A DNA stretch of 64,000 nt from UBA6918 sp040754425. GTDB taxonomy: Bacteria > Pseudomonadota > Gammaproteobacteria > Burkholderiales > Thiobacillaceae. A program made the translations under genes and the position numbers. Each line of letters starts with the position of its first letter. The stretch's first letter is position 1. Location of the stretch: positions 62,001-126,000 of the forward strand of contig JBFMCR010000015.1 in assembly GCA_040754425.1 (NCBI GenBank). The letters are read 5' to 3'. Below are positions 35,051 through 43,766 of the stretch, one piece after another. Under the pieces are notes generated by a model, which saw nothing but the letters and a program-made list of their open reading frames with translations, had not been told where the DNA came from and made no database searches.

Positions 35051-36460
35051 TTACAGCGAGTAGTACATGTCGAACTCGATCGGATGCGTAGTCATGCGGA
35101 AGCGGGTCACGTCCTGCATCTTCAGGTCGATATAGGCATCGATCATGTCGTTGCTGAACACGCCGCCGCGGGTCAGGAACTCGCGGTCCTTGTCCAGTTC
35201 TTCCAGCGCCATTTCCAGGCTGTGGCAGACCTTGGGGATCTTGGCGCCTTCTTCCGGCGGCAGGTCGTACAGGTCCTTGTCGGCGGGGTCGCCGGGATGG
35301 ATCTTGTTCTGGATGCCGTCGAGGCCGGCCATCAGCAGTGCCGAGAAGGCCAGGTAGGGGTTGGCCATCGGGTCCGGGAAACGGGTCTCGATGCGGCGCG
35401 CCTTCTCGGACAGCGCGATCGGAATGCGAATCGAGGCGGAACGGTTGCGGGAGGAGTAAGCCAGCATCACCGGAGCTTCGAAGCCGGGCACCAGGCGCTT
35501 GTAGGAGTTGGTGGACGGGTTGGTGATGGCGTTGAGCGCCTTGGCGTGCTTGATGATGCCGCCGATGTAGTACAGGCACAACTCAGACAGGCCGGCATAG
35601 CCGTTGCCGGCGAACAGATTCTTGCCGTCCTTCCAGATGGACTGGTGCACGTGCATGCCGGAACCGTTGTCGCCGACGATGGGCTTGGGCATGAAGGTCG
35701 CGGTCTTGCCATAGGCATGGGCGACGTTGTGCACCACGTATTTCAGTACCTGGGTCCAGTCCGCCCTGCGAACGAGCGTGTTGAACTTGGTGCCGATTTC
35801 GCACTGGCCGGCGGTCGCCACTTCATGGTGGAACACTTCGACCGGGATGCCGATCTCTTCCAGGGCCAGCACCATGGCGGCGCGGATGTCCTGCAGGGAG
35901 TCAACCGGGGGCACCGGGAAATAGCCGCCCTTGACGCCGGGGCGGTGGCCGGTGTTGCCGGCCTCGGTTTGCTCCTTGGAGGACCAGGCTGCTTCTTCGG
36001 AACGCAGGGTGACGTGACAGCCGGACATGTCGGCATGCCAGGTCACGGAATCGAAAATGAAGAACTCGGGCTCGGGGCCGAAGTAGGCAGCGTCGCCGAT
36101 GCCGGTGGACTTCAGATAGGCTTCGGCGCGCCTGGCAACGGAACGCGGGTCGCGGTCATAACCCTTGCCGTCGGAAGGCTCGATGACGTCGCAGGTCAGG
36201 ACCAGGGTGGATTCGTCGAAAAAGGGGTCCATGAAGGCGGTATCCGGATCGGCCTTGAGCAACATGTCGGAAGCCTGGATGCCTTTCCAGCCGGCGATGG
36301 AGGAGCCGTCGAAGGGGTGGCCGTCCTCGAACCACTCCTCGGAAACGATACGGGCGGGAATGGACACATGCTGTTCCTTGCCCTTGGTATCGGTAAAGCG
36401 CAGGTCAACGAATTTGGCTTCGTTGTCCTTGATCATTTTCAGTACGTCGGCGACCGCCAT
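35051..36460 (-). CDS. glnA: Glutamine synthetase type I
   Basis: A 469-residue GSI-beta glutamine synthetase, forming glutamine from glutamate, ammonia and ATP. Core motifs are FDGSSIAGWKGI, GPEPEFFIFD, NGSGMHVHQSIW and ITNPSTNSYKRLVPGFEAP. The adenylylation tyrosine stands in KDLYDLPPEE near residue 398, so it is under GlnE control. The upstream region holds a sigma-54 promoter and two NtrC sites, and the gene ends in a strong terminator. ntrBC lies downstream. Confidence 0.98.
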   Translation of the reverse strand: MAVADVLKMIKDNEAKFVDLRFTDTKGKEQHVSIPARIVSEEWFEDGHPFDGSSIAGWKGIQASDMLLKADPDTAFMDPFFDESTLVLTCDVIEPSDGKGYDRDPRSVARRAEAYLKSTGIGDAAYFGPEPEFFIFDSVTWHADMSGCHVTLRSEEAAWSSKEQTEAGNTGHRPGVKGGYFPVPPVDSLQDIRAAMVLALEEIGIPVEVFHHEVATAGQCEIGTKFNTLVRRADWTQVLKYVVHNVAHAYGKTATFMPKPIVGDNGSGMHVHQSIWKDGKNLFAGNGYAGLSELCLYYIGGIIKHAKALNAITNPSTNSYKRLVPGFEAPVMLAYSSRNRSASIRIPIALSEKARRIETRFPDPMANPYLAFSALLMAGLDGIQNKIHPGDPADKDLYDLPPEEGAKIPKVCHSLEMALEELDKDREFLTRGGVFSNDMIDAYIDLKMQDVTRFRMTTHPIEFDMYYSL

Positions 36461-36519
36461 GGTAGTGCTCTCCTAAAAGAATCAGGTTTTGAAAACAAAA
36501 AAACGACGGCAGTCTCCCT

Positions 36520-36535
36520 TGCAGGAAGTGTGCCA
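36520..36535 (-). promoter_or_regulatory. Sigma-54 (RpoN) promoter of glnA
   Basis: Reading the minus strand: TGGCACACTTCCTGCA. The -24 element TGGCAC is perfect, and the -12 element is CTGCA (consensus TTGCA) at the correct spacing of five bases. It lies 60 bases upstream of the glnA start. With the NtrC sites further up this is a textbook nitrogen-controlled promoter. Confidence 0.9.
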
Positions 36536-36598
36536 CCCTTGAAATTCACACCGAGCATTGTGCCACAAGGCCAAGCGTCTGAAACCAGCAGGGCGATA

Positions 36599-36643
36599 GC
36601 ACCAATAATGTGCGATGAAACCCACGTCGCACCATAATAGTGC
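36599..36643 (-). promoter_or_regulatory. Two NtrC-binding sites (enhancer) of glnA
   Basis: GCACCAATAATGTGC (36599-36613) and GCACCATAATAGTGC (36629-36643) both fit the NtrC dyad GCAC-N7-GTGC. Their centres are 30 bases apart, about three helical turns, so dimers would bind on one face. They lie about 85 and 115 bases upstream of the -12 element at 36521, a normal distance for this activator. Confidence 0.9.
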
Positions 36644-36812
36644 TCGCCATGCCTGCGGCCGGGCATATACTCGTACTGTAGCGGATGCGTCCCCGAACAT
36701 GGTACGGCTGACCGAAATTCTCACCACCGCCCGGCAAGGTGCGCAACCGACCGGGCTAGCCCCGGACGCAGAAGTAGCCGTGCCGCTCGGGTAGAATGCC
36801 GCATTCTACCGA

Positions 36813-37628
36813 ATGCGCGACATGACCGACCGATACGCCGTGGTGGGCAATCCCGTCACCCACTCGAAATCTCCGCTGATCCATGCCGAATTCGCCCGCC
36901 AGACCGGGCAGGACATGGTCTATGACAAGCTGACGGCGCCGCTCGACGGCTTTCCCGCCACCGTGGAGACCTTCCGCCGCGCCGGCGGCAAGGGGTTGAA
37001 CGTCACTGTGCCGTTCAAGGAAGAGGCTTTCCGTTATGCCGCCCGCAGGACCGCGCGCGCCGAGCTTGCCGGCGCGGTGAACACGCTGAAGTTCGACGGC
37101 GGCGAAATCCTGGGCGACAACACCGACGGTGCCGGCCTGGTGCGTGACCTCATCGTCAACCTGAAGCGAACGCTCGCCGGCAGGCGCATCCTGCTCATGG
37201 GCGCGGGGGGTGCTGCGCGCGGCGTCATCGGCCCGCTGCTGGAGGAAAGGCCCGCGGTGCTGGTCGTGGCCAACCGCACCGTGGCAAGAGCGGAACGGCT
37301 GGCCGAACTGTTCGGCGGCAGGATCGCCGCGGTTTCCTACGCAGCCTTGGACGGACAGAGGTTCGACATCGTCGTCAACGCCACCGCCGCAAGCCTCAAG
37401 GGCGAATTGCCGCCGCTGCCGGACGGTCTGTTCCTTGCCGGCGCGCTCGCCTACGACATGATGTACGGCACCGAGACGACCTTCATGGCATGGGCGCGCC
37501 GGCACGGCGCGGCGCAGGTTGCGGACGGCCTCGGCATGCTGGTGGAGCAGGCGGCGGAAAGCTTTTTCCTGTGGCGCGGGGTGCGCCCCGATACCGGTCC
37601 GGTCATGCGCATGCTGCGCGACGCATGA
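36813..37628 (+). CDS. aroE: Shikimate dehydrogenase
   Basis: NADPH-dependent reduction of 3-dehydroshikimate in the aromatic amino acid pathway. The 271-residue protein shows NPVTHSKSPLIHAEFA (substrate serines), NVTVPFKEE (catalytic Lys), NTDGAGLVRD (catalytic Asp), the Rossmann loop GAGGAARGV and NRTVARAERL for NADPH. An ATG nine bases later (MTDRY) is an equally good start. The stop overlaps mtgA by ATGA (37625-37628). Confidence 0.95.
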   Translation: MRDMTDRYAVVGNPVTHSKSPLIHAEFARQTGQDMVYDKLTAPLDGFPATVETFRRAGGKGLNVTVPFKEEAFRYAARRTARAELAGAVNTLKFDGGEILGDNTDGAGLVRDLIVNLKRTLAGRRILLMGAGGAARGVIGPLLEERPAVLVVANRTVARAERLAELFGGRIAAVSYAALDGQRFDIVVNATAASLKGELPPLPDGLFLAGALAYDMMYGTETTFMAWARRHGAAQVADGLGMLVEQAAESFFLWRGVRPDTGPVMRMLRDA

Positions 37629-38326
37629 TGAAAGCCCTGTTCTCGGGGATCTGGCGCGCCTTACTGCTCCTGCTGGGGCTGCTGCTGGCATACCAGCTCT
37701 GGCTGTTCGCCCACGTGCTGTGGTGGATAGACCACGATCCGTCCTCGACCGCGTTCATGCGCGCCGGCCTGGAGCGGCTGCAGGAGAAGAACCCGCAGGC
37801 CAGACTGCGCCACCAGTGGGTGCCGTACGAAAAAATTTCCGTTCACCTCAAGCGCGCCATCATCGCGGCGGAAGACTCGAAGTTTCTCGACCACGAGGGC
37901 TTCGACATCGAGGGCATCCAGAAGGCGGTGGAAAAGAACCTGAAGAAGGGGCGCCTGGTCGCGGGCGGCTCCACCATCAGCCAGCAACTGGCGAAGAACC
38001 TGTTCCTCTCCTCCGAGCGCAGTTTCCTGCGCAAGGGCCAGGAAGCCGTCATCACCCTGATGATCGAGGCCACCTGGAGCAAGCGGCGCATCCTCGAGGT
38101 CTACCTCAACATCATCGAATGGGGCGAGGGCATCTACGGCGCCGAGGCTGCCTCGCGTCGCTACTACAAGAAGTCCGCGGCCAACCTGACTCCGGGCCAG
38201 GCCGCAGCACTCGCCGCCATGCTGCCCAATCCGCGCTGGTTCGAGGACAACCGCGCCTCGGGCAAATACGTGCGCCGCGTGGCCGCCATCTCGAAGCGCA
38301 TGTGGCAGGTGCAGGTACCGAAATAA
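37625..38326 (+). CDS. mtgA: Monofunctional biosynthetic peptidoglycan transglycosylase
   Basis: A 233-residue GT51 glycosyltransferase that polymerises lipid II into glycan strands. One N-terminal membrane anchor (about 8-34) precedes the catalytic domain. The catalytic Glu motif is AIIAAEDSKFLDHEGFD, followed by GGSTISQQLAKNLFLS and RRILEVYLNIIEWG. It starts inside the aroE stop, an arrangement widespread in betaproteobacteria. Confidence 0.95.
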   Translation: MMKALFSGIWRALLLLLGLLLAYQLWLFAHVLWWIDHDPSSTAFMRAGLERLQEKNPQARLRHQWVPYEKISVHLKRAIIAAEDSKFLDHEGFDIEGIQKAVEKNLKKGRLVAGGSTISQQLAKNLFLSSERSFLRKGQEAVITLMIEATWSKRRILEVYLNIIEWGEGIYGAEAASRRYYKKSAANLTPGQAAALAAMLPNPRWFEDNRASGKYVRRVAAISKRMWQVQVPK

Positions 38327-38387
38327 TGGCCGTAATAGCCGTGCTACAGGATGCGCGCGGTAAAATCGCGAAAACCTGCCGCGCGCC

Positions 38388-39830
38388 ATGACCGAAGAAT
38401 ACGACACCCTCCAACACGAAAGCCTGGACGAGCACCTGCGCCAGGTGCAGGCCCTGCTCGCCAAGCAGAAGCTGGTGGAGGAGCTCGTGCACCGCCAGGC
38501 AGGGCCGCGACAGGACCTGGTCGAGTCGCTGGTGCACAAGCAGAACCTCGCCGAGCTGCAGAAGAAGCTCGACGAGCTGCACCCGGCCGACGTCGCCCAC
38601 ATTCTCGAAGCCTTGCCGCTCGACGAACGCCTGCTGGTATGGGACCTGGTCAAGGCCGAGCGCGACGGCGAGATCCTGGTGGAAGTGTCCGACTCGGTGC
38701 GCGAGTCGCTCATCGCCAGCATGGACAACGCCGAACTGCTGGCGGCTGCCGAAACGCTGGACACCGACGAGCTTGCCGACATCGCGCCCGACCTGCCGCA
38801 GGACGTCATCCAGGAACTGCTGACCACGCTGGATGCGCAAAAGCGCGCGCGCCTGCAGTCGGCGCTGTCTTTCCCGGAAGACAGCGTGGGCGCGCTGATG
38901 GATTTCGACATGGTCACCATCCGCGCCGACGTCACGCTGGAAGTGGCGCTGCGCTACCTGCGCCGCTTGGGCGAGCTGCCCGACCAGCTCGACAAGCTGT
39001 TCGTGGTCGAGCGCGACGATCGACTCATCGGCGTGCTGCCCTTGAAGCGTCTGCTGACCACCGATCCCGAGGCCACGGTCGCGGCGGTGATGGTGGAGGA
39101 CTTCGTCAGTTTCCATCCGGAAGACGACGCGCATGAGGCCGCGCAGGCCTTCGAGCGTTACGACCTGGTGATGGCGCCGGTGGTGGACTCGCAAAACCGA
39201 CTCATCGGCCGCCTCACCGTGGACGCGGTGGTGGACTACATCCGCGAGTCGGCCGACGCCGACATGCTGTCGATGGCCGGCCTGAAGGAGGAGGAAGACT
39301 TGTTCTCCACGGTGTGGCGCTCGGCGAAAAACCGCTGGAGCTGGCTTGCGGTCAACCTCGTCACCGCTTTCATCGCCTCGCGCGTGATCGGCGTGTTCGA
39401 GGGCTCGATCGAAAAGCTCGCCGCACTCGCCGCGCTCATGCCCATCATCGCCGGCATCGGCGGCAACTCCGGCAACCAGACCATCGCCCTCATCATCCGC
39501 GGCCTGGCGCTGGGGCAGATCACCCAGGCCAACGCGCGCCGCCTCATCACCAAGGAGCTGGCGGTGGCGCTGCTCAACGGCATGGTGTGGGGCGCCGCGG
39601 TCGGCGTGTTCGCCTGGCTGCTGTACGACAATCCCGCCCTGGGCGGCGTGATGGCGCTGGCCATGCTGCTCAACCTCATCGTCGCCGCGCTGGCCGGCAT
39701 TTTCATCCCGATGACGCTGGAGAAAATGCAGCGCGATCCCGCCATCGGCTCTTCGGTGCTGCTGACCTTTACCACCGACAGCATGGGCTTCTTCATTTTC
39801 CTCGGCCTTGCCACCCTGATCCTGCTCTGA
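38388..39830 (+). CDS. mgtE: Magnesium transporter MgtE
   Basis: A 480-residue Mg2+ channel. An N-terminal superhelical domain (about 20-145; HPADVAHILEALPLDERL) is followed by paired CBS domains (about 150-270). The five-helix membrane pore comes next (about 300-480), with the family signature PIIAGIGGNSGNQ. Its stop shares one base with the msbA start (TGATG), so mgtE, msbA and ttcA form a tight unit. Confidence 0.95.
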   Translation: MTEEYDTLQHESLDEHLRQVQALLAKQKLVEELVHRQAGPRQDLVESLVHKQNLAELQKKLDELHPADVAHILEALPLDERLLVWDLVKAERDGEILVEVSDSVRESLIASMDNAELLAAAETLDTDELADIAPDLPQDVIQELLTTLDAQKRARLQSALSFPEDSVGALMDFDMVTIRADVTLEVALRYLRRLGELPDQLDKLFVVERDDRLIGVLPLKRLLTTDPEATVAAVMVEDFVSFHPEDDAHEAAQAFERYDLVMAPVVDSQNRLIGRLTVDAVVDYIRESADADMLSMAGLKEEEDLFSTVWRSAKNRWSWLAVNLVTAFIASRVIGVFEGSIEKLAALAALMPIIAGIGGNSGNQTIALIIRGLALGQITQANARRLITKELAVALLNGMVWGAAVGVFAWLLYDNPALGGVMALAMLLNLIVAALAGIFIPMTLEKMQRDPAIGSSVLLTFTTDSMGFFIFLGLATLILL

Positions 39831-41608
39831 TGTCGAAAGCCCAGGCGCACAGCCCCACGCACCATGCCGGACTGAGCGGCACCGCGCTGTATCTGCGCCT
39901 GCTGAAGTACGCACGCCCGCACTGGAAAATCCTGCTCGCCGCCATCGTCGCCAATGCCGTCACCGCCGCGCTCGAGCCCATACTGCCGGCACTGTTCAAG
40001 CAGATGCTGGACGAGGGCTTCGTGGCGAAAAACCGCGACTGGCTGATCTGGATGCCGCTCGGCATCATGGCGCTCCTGACCGCGCGCGGGCTGTTCGGCT
40101 TCGTCGCCAGCTACGCCATTTCCTGGATCGACACGCGCCTGGTGCAGGACCTGCGCGAGGCCATGCACAAGAAACTGCTGTCGCTGCCGGTGAGTTATTT
40201 CGACAACGTCAGCACCAGCCAGATCACCGCGCACGTCGCCTTCAACGTCCACAACGTCATGCGCGCCACCACCACCGCGCTGACCGCGCTGACCAAGGAC
40301 GTGCTGACCATCGTCGGCCTGTCCTTTTACCTGCTGTGGACAAACTGGCAGCTGACCCTGATCATTTTCATTTCCTTCCCGCCCATCGTTTACGTGGTGT
40401 CGAAGGTGGGCAAGCGCCTGCGCAGTGTCTCGCGTGCGGCCCAGGCCAACGTCGGGGTACTGACCGAGACCTTGACCGAATCGCTTTCCGCCCACCGCCT
40501 GGTACGCATCTTCGATGCCCGGCCCTATGAGATCGAGCGCTTCCACCAGCGCGCGGACATGGCGCGCAAGCTGGAAATGAAGCGCGTGGTCGCGCTCGGC
40601 GCCAACACCCCGTTCGTGGAAATCCTTGCCGGCATCCCGCTCGCCATCATTTTCTACATCGCCATGTACCAGGCCATCGGCGAGCAGACCACGGTCGGCG
40701 GCTTCGTCTCCTTCTTCATCGCCATGATGCTGCTGTTTCCGCCGATCAAGCGCCTGACCGCGCTCAACGACACGCTGCAGCGCGGCCTGGCCTCGGCCGA
40801 GGTGGTGTTCGAAATCCTCGACGAAACGCCAGAGCCCGATTACGGCACGCGCGATGCCGGCAGGCTTTCCGGCGACATCCGCTTCGAGCATGTCAGCCTT
40901 GTCTATCCGGGCAAGCGGCAGCCCGCGCTCATCGACATCGACCTTTCCATCCGGCCCGGCGAATCGCTCGCCTTGGTGGGCGGCTCGGGCGCTGGCAAGA
41001 CCAGCCTGGTGAGCCTCTTGCCGCGCTTTTACGCGCCGAGCGCAGGCCGCCTTTTGTTCGATGGCGTGCCCGCCGAGGACTACACCCTGGAGAGCCTGCG
41101 CGCCAACATCGCCAGCGTGTCGCAGGACATCGTGCTGTTCAACGACACCTTGCGGGCCAACATCGCCTACGGCGCCAGGCGCGGGGCCTCTGACTCCGAA
41201 ATCCGCAAGGCAGCGGAAGCCGCCCACGCCTGGGAGTTCATCGAGCGCCTGCCCGAAGGACTGGATTCGCTGGTGGGCGAGAACGGCGTCAAGCTCTCCG
41301 GCGGTCAGCGCCAGCGTGTCGCCATCGCGCGCGCCATCCTGAAGGACGCACCCATCCTCATCCTCGACGAGGCCACTTCGGCGCTCGACACCGAATCCGA
41401 GCGGCACGTACAGGCCGCGCTGGAAAACCTCATGCAGGGCCGCACCACCATCGTCATCGCACACCGCCTGTCCACCATCGTCAACGCCGACCGCATTGTG
41501 GTCATGGAGCACGGCCGCATCGTGGAAATGGGCAAACATGAAGAATTGCTGGCGCAAAACGGCCGCTATGCCCAGCTTTGCCGCATGCAGTTCGCCGACC
41601 ATGCCTGA
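39830..41608 (+). CDS. msbA: Lipid A export ATP-binding/permease protein MsbA
   Basis: A 592-residue half-size ABC exporter that flips lipid A-core across the inner membrane. Six membrane helices (about 30-310) precede the nucleotide-binding domain: Walker A GGSGAGKTS, ABC signature LSGGQRQR, Walker B ILILDEATSALD and the H-loop IVIAHRLST. It lies in a chain with mgtE (one-base overlap) and ttcA (eight-base overlap). Confidence 0.93.
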   Translation: MSKAQAHSPTHHAGLSGTALYLRLLKYARPHWKILLAAIVANAVTAALEPILPALFKQMLDEGFVAKNRDWLIWMPLGIMALLTARGLFGFVASYAISWIDTRLVQDLREAMHKKLLSLPVSYFDNVSTSQITAHVAFNVHNVMRATTTALTALTKDVLTIVGLSFYLLWTNWQLTLIIFISFPPIVYVVSKVGKRLRSVSRAAQANVGVLTETLTESLSAHRLVRIFDARPYEIERFHQRADMARKLEMKRVVALGANTPFVEILAGIPLAIIFYIAMYQAIGEQTTVGGFVSFFIAMMLLFPPIKRLTALNDTLQRGLASAEVVFEILDETPEPDYGTRDAGRLSGDIRFEHVSLVYPGKRQPALIDIDLSIRPGESLALVGGSGAGKTSLVSLLPRFYAPSAGRLLFDGVPAEDYTLESLRANIASVSQDIVLFNDTLRANIAYGARRGASDSEIRKAAEAAHAWEFIERLPEGLDSLVGENGVKLSGGQRQRVAIARAILKDAPILILDEATSALDTESERHVQAALENLMQGRTTIVIAHRLSTIVNADRIVVMEHGRIVEMGKHEELLAQNGRYAQLCRMQFADHA

Positions 41609-42341
41609 GTCCGTACGGCCTCCGCGTTCGCTGGTTTCCGCCGCCGGCCGCGCCATCGGCGACTTCGGCATGATCCGCGACGGCGACCGCATCCTGCTGG
41701 GACTGTCGGGCGGCAAGGATTCGCTGTCGCTTTTGCACGTGCTGCTGCATCTGCAAAAACGCGCGCCCATCAAATTCGAACTGGCCGCCGCCACGGTCGA
41801 TCCCTGCTCGGCGGAATACGATCCCAGCCCACTGAAACACTACATGGCCGACCTCGGCGTGCCCTATTTCTACGACCGCCAGGACATCGTGGGCGAAGCG
41901 CAGAAGACGCTGACCAGGGACAGCGATTCCTTCTGCGCCTATTGCTCCAGAATGCGACGCGGCATCCTCTACCGCATCGCACGCGAAGAAAACTGCAATG
42001 TGCTGGCGCTGGCCCAGCATCTGGACGACTTCGCCGAGACGCTGATGATGTCCATGTTCTTCGGCGGCAAGCTCAGGACCATGCAGGCACACTATGTGAT
42101 CGATGCCGGCGACCTGCGCGTGATCCGCCCCTTCGTTTATGCGCGCGAGCGCCAGACCCGCGACTTCGCGCGCCATGCCGGTCTGCCGGTGATCAGCGAG
42201 AACTGCCCGGCCTGCTTCGCGGTGCCCACCCAGCGCTTCGCCATGAAGCAGATGCTGGCTGAGCAGGAAAACGCCCATCCAAAACTTTTTGCGAGCTTGT
42301 TAACGGCAATCAAGCCCATCATGGGTCGGCCACCAAAGTAG
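41601..42341 (+). CDS. ttcA: tRNA 2-thiocytidine biosynthesis protein TtcA-like
   Basis: A 246-residue PP-loop ATPase of the TtcA family, which thiolates cytidine 32 of tRNA using a [4Fe-4S] cluster. The P-loop is LSGGKDS (residues 35-41). Cluster cysteines are C112 and C115 (FCAYCSRMRRG) plus C202/C205 (ENCPACFAVPTQ). It is shorter than E. coli TtcA (311). The C-terminus reads LFASLLTAIKPIMGRPPK. A diverged copy of the same tail follows after the stop (42392-42451), hinting at recombination at the gene end. Confidence 0.88.
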   Translation: MPESVRPPRSLVSAAGRAIGDFGMIRDGDRILLGLSGGKDSLSLLHVLLHLQKRAPIKFELAAATVDPCSAEYDPSPLKHYMADLGVPYFYDRQDIVGEAQKTLTRDSDSFCAYCSRMRRGILYRIAREENCNVLALAQHLDDFAETLMMSMFFGGKLRTMQAHYVIDAGDLRVIRPFVYARERQTRDFARHAGLPVISENCPACFAVPTQRFAMKQMLAEQENAHPKLFASLLTAIKPIMGRPPK

Positions 42342-42364
42342 ATAAAGGCGTTTCGGCGCAGGCT

Positions 42365-42451
42365 AATGCCTGCGAAGCAGGCGTTAACAGGCTGTTTTCC
42401 AGCCTCCTCACTGCCATGAAGCCGCTGATGGGCACGCCGCCGGCTCCCTGA
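42365..42451 (+). pseudogene. Orphan ttcA C-terminal remnant with hairpin
   Basis: Translated from 42392, this stretch gives LFSSLLTAMKPLMGTPPAP and a stop, clearly homologous to the TtcA tail (LFASLLTAIKPIMGRPPK) but in another frame and 50 bases past the ttcA stop. Codon choice here is GC-rich, while the used tail is more AT-rich. It begins with a strong hairpin (AATGCCTGC, GAA loop, GCAGGCGTT; 42365-42385). It looks like the original gene end displaced by an insertion or recombination. Confidence 0.75.
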
Positions 42452-42513
42452 TCGACCCGGAAACCGAACCTGAGTAAAATGCTCGGGTTTTACATTTTGG
42501 CTATCCGAACATC

Positions 42514-43650
42514 ATGCTCGTTTCGAATCCCGGCATTCAGGCTTTCATCCCACCCCAGCGCACCCTCATGGGCCCCGGCCCTTCCGACGTGCCGCAGCGC
42601 ATTCTCGACGCCATGGCGCGCCCCACCATCGGCCACCTCGACCCCGCCTTCCAGGAAATGATGGAAGAGATCAAGGTGCTCTTGCGCTATGCCTACCAGA
42701 CCGAAAATCCGCTCACTTTCCCGGTGTCCGCGCCCGGCTCGGCCGGCATGGAGATGTGCTTCGTCAACCTGGTGGAGCCGGGCGACAAGGTCATCGTGTG
42801 CGTGAACGGCGTGTTCGGCGGGCGCATGCTGGAAAACATCAAACGCTGCGGCGGCATTCCCGTGATCATCGAAGACGAATGGGGCAAACCGGTCACGGTG
42901 GCCAAGGTCGAGCAGGCCTTCGCCGACCACCCCGACGCGAAAGTGCTGGCCTTCGTCCATGCCGAGACCTCCACCGGCGCGCAAAGCGATGCCGCCGCGC
43001 TGGCTGCGCTGGCGCACCGCCGCGGCGCCGTCACCATCATGGACTGCGTGACCTCGCTCGGCGGCACGCCGGTGCTGATCGACGAATGGGGCATCGACGC
43101 GGCCTATTCCGGCAGCCAGAAATGCCTGTCCTGCACGCCGGGACTTTCACCCGTCACCTTCTCCGAGCGCGCCCTCGCCAAGGTCAAGGCGCGCAAGACC
43201 CCGGTGCAGAGCTGGTTTCTCGACCTGAACCTGGTGCTGGGCTACTGGCAGGCCGATGGCCGCCGCACCTACCACCACACCGCGCCGATCAATCCCCTGT
43301 ACGGCCTGCACGAAGCGCTGGTGATCCTGTCCGAGGAAGGCCTGGAAAACGCCTGGGCGCGCCACCGCGCCATGCACGAAAAGCTGCGCGACGGCCTGGA
43401 AGGCATGGGGCTTAATTTCGTCGTGGAAGAAAGCGCGCGCCTGCCGCAGTTGAATTCGGTGTGGGTGCCCGAGGGCGTGGACGATGCCGCCGGCCGCGCC
43501 AAGTTGCTTGCAGAGTTCAACCTGGAAATCGGCGCCGGCCTCGGCGCGCTCGCCGGGAAAGTCTGGCGCATCGGCTTGATGGGCCATTCCGCCAGGCAGG
43601 AAAACGTCGACTTCTGCCTGAAAGCCGTGCGCAGCGTGCTGCACAAGTAA
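42514..43650 (+). CDS. Class V PLP aminotransferase (alanine/serine-glyoxylate type)
   Basis: A 378-residue fold-type I aminotransferase of the serine/alanine-glyoxylate aminotransferase family. The PLP lysine is K203 (SGSQKCLSCTPGLSP), and the N-terminal MGPGPSDVPQRILDA and GHLDPAF segments are typical. It probably converts glyoxylate to glycine with alanine or serine as amino donor, useful for photorespiratory glyoxylate in a CO2 fixer. It stands alone after ttcA, and downstream is a palindromic repeat shared with convergent metF. Confidence 0.9.
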   Translation: MLVSNPGIQAFIPPQRTLMGPGPSDVPQRILDAMARPTIGHLDPAFQEMMEEIKVLLRYAYQTENPLTFPVSAPGSAGMEMCFVNLVEPGDKVIVCVNGVFGGRMLENIKRCGGIPVIIEDEWGKPVTVAKVEQAFADHPDAKVLAFVHAETSTGAQSDAAALAALAHRRGAVTIMDCVTSLGGTPVLIDEWGIDAAYSGSQKCLSCTPGLSPVTFSERALAKVKARKTPVQSWFLDLNLVLGYWQADGRRTYHHTAPINPLYGLHEALVILSEEGLENAWARHRAMHEKLRDGLEGMGLNFVVEESARLPQLNSVWVPEGVDDAAGRAKLLAEFNLEIGAGLGALAGKVWRIGLMGHSARQENVDFCLKAVRSVLHK

Positions 43651-43659
43651 AACCCATTC

Positions 43660-43737
43660 ACAGGGAGGCAAGAGAGGAGCGGGGAAAAACCCCAAGCAAC
43701 ATTTTGCTTTACTCCCTTGCCCCCTTTACCTCCCTGC
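43660..43737. repeat. Purine/pyrimidine-rich palindrome between convergent genes
   Basis: CAGGGAGGCAAGAGAGGAG begins a G-rich left half at 43661, and a C-rich right half ends in ACCTCCCTG at 43736. The outer eight bases (CAGGGAGG / CCTCCCTG) are perfectly inverted. It belongs to the same family as the elements at 30656, 30799, 53251 and 57733. Here it separates the aminotransferase from metF and could act as a bidirectional terminator. Confidence 0.8.
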
Positions 43738-43766
43738 TCAAGGTTTTGTTTTTCAGCGTTTCTGCA

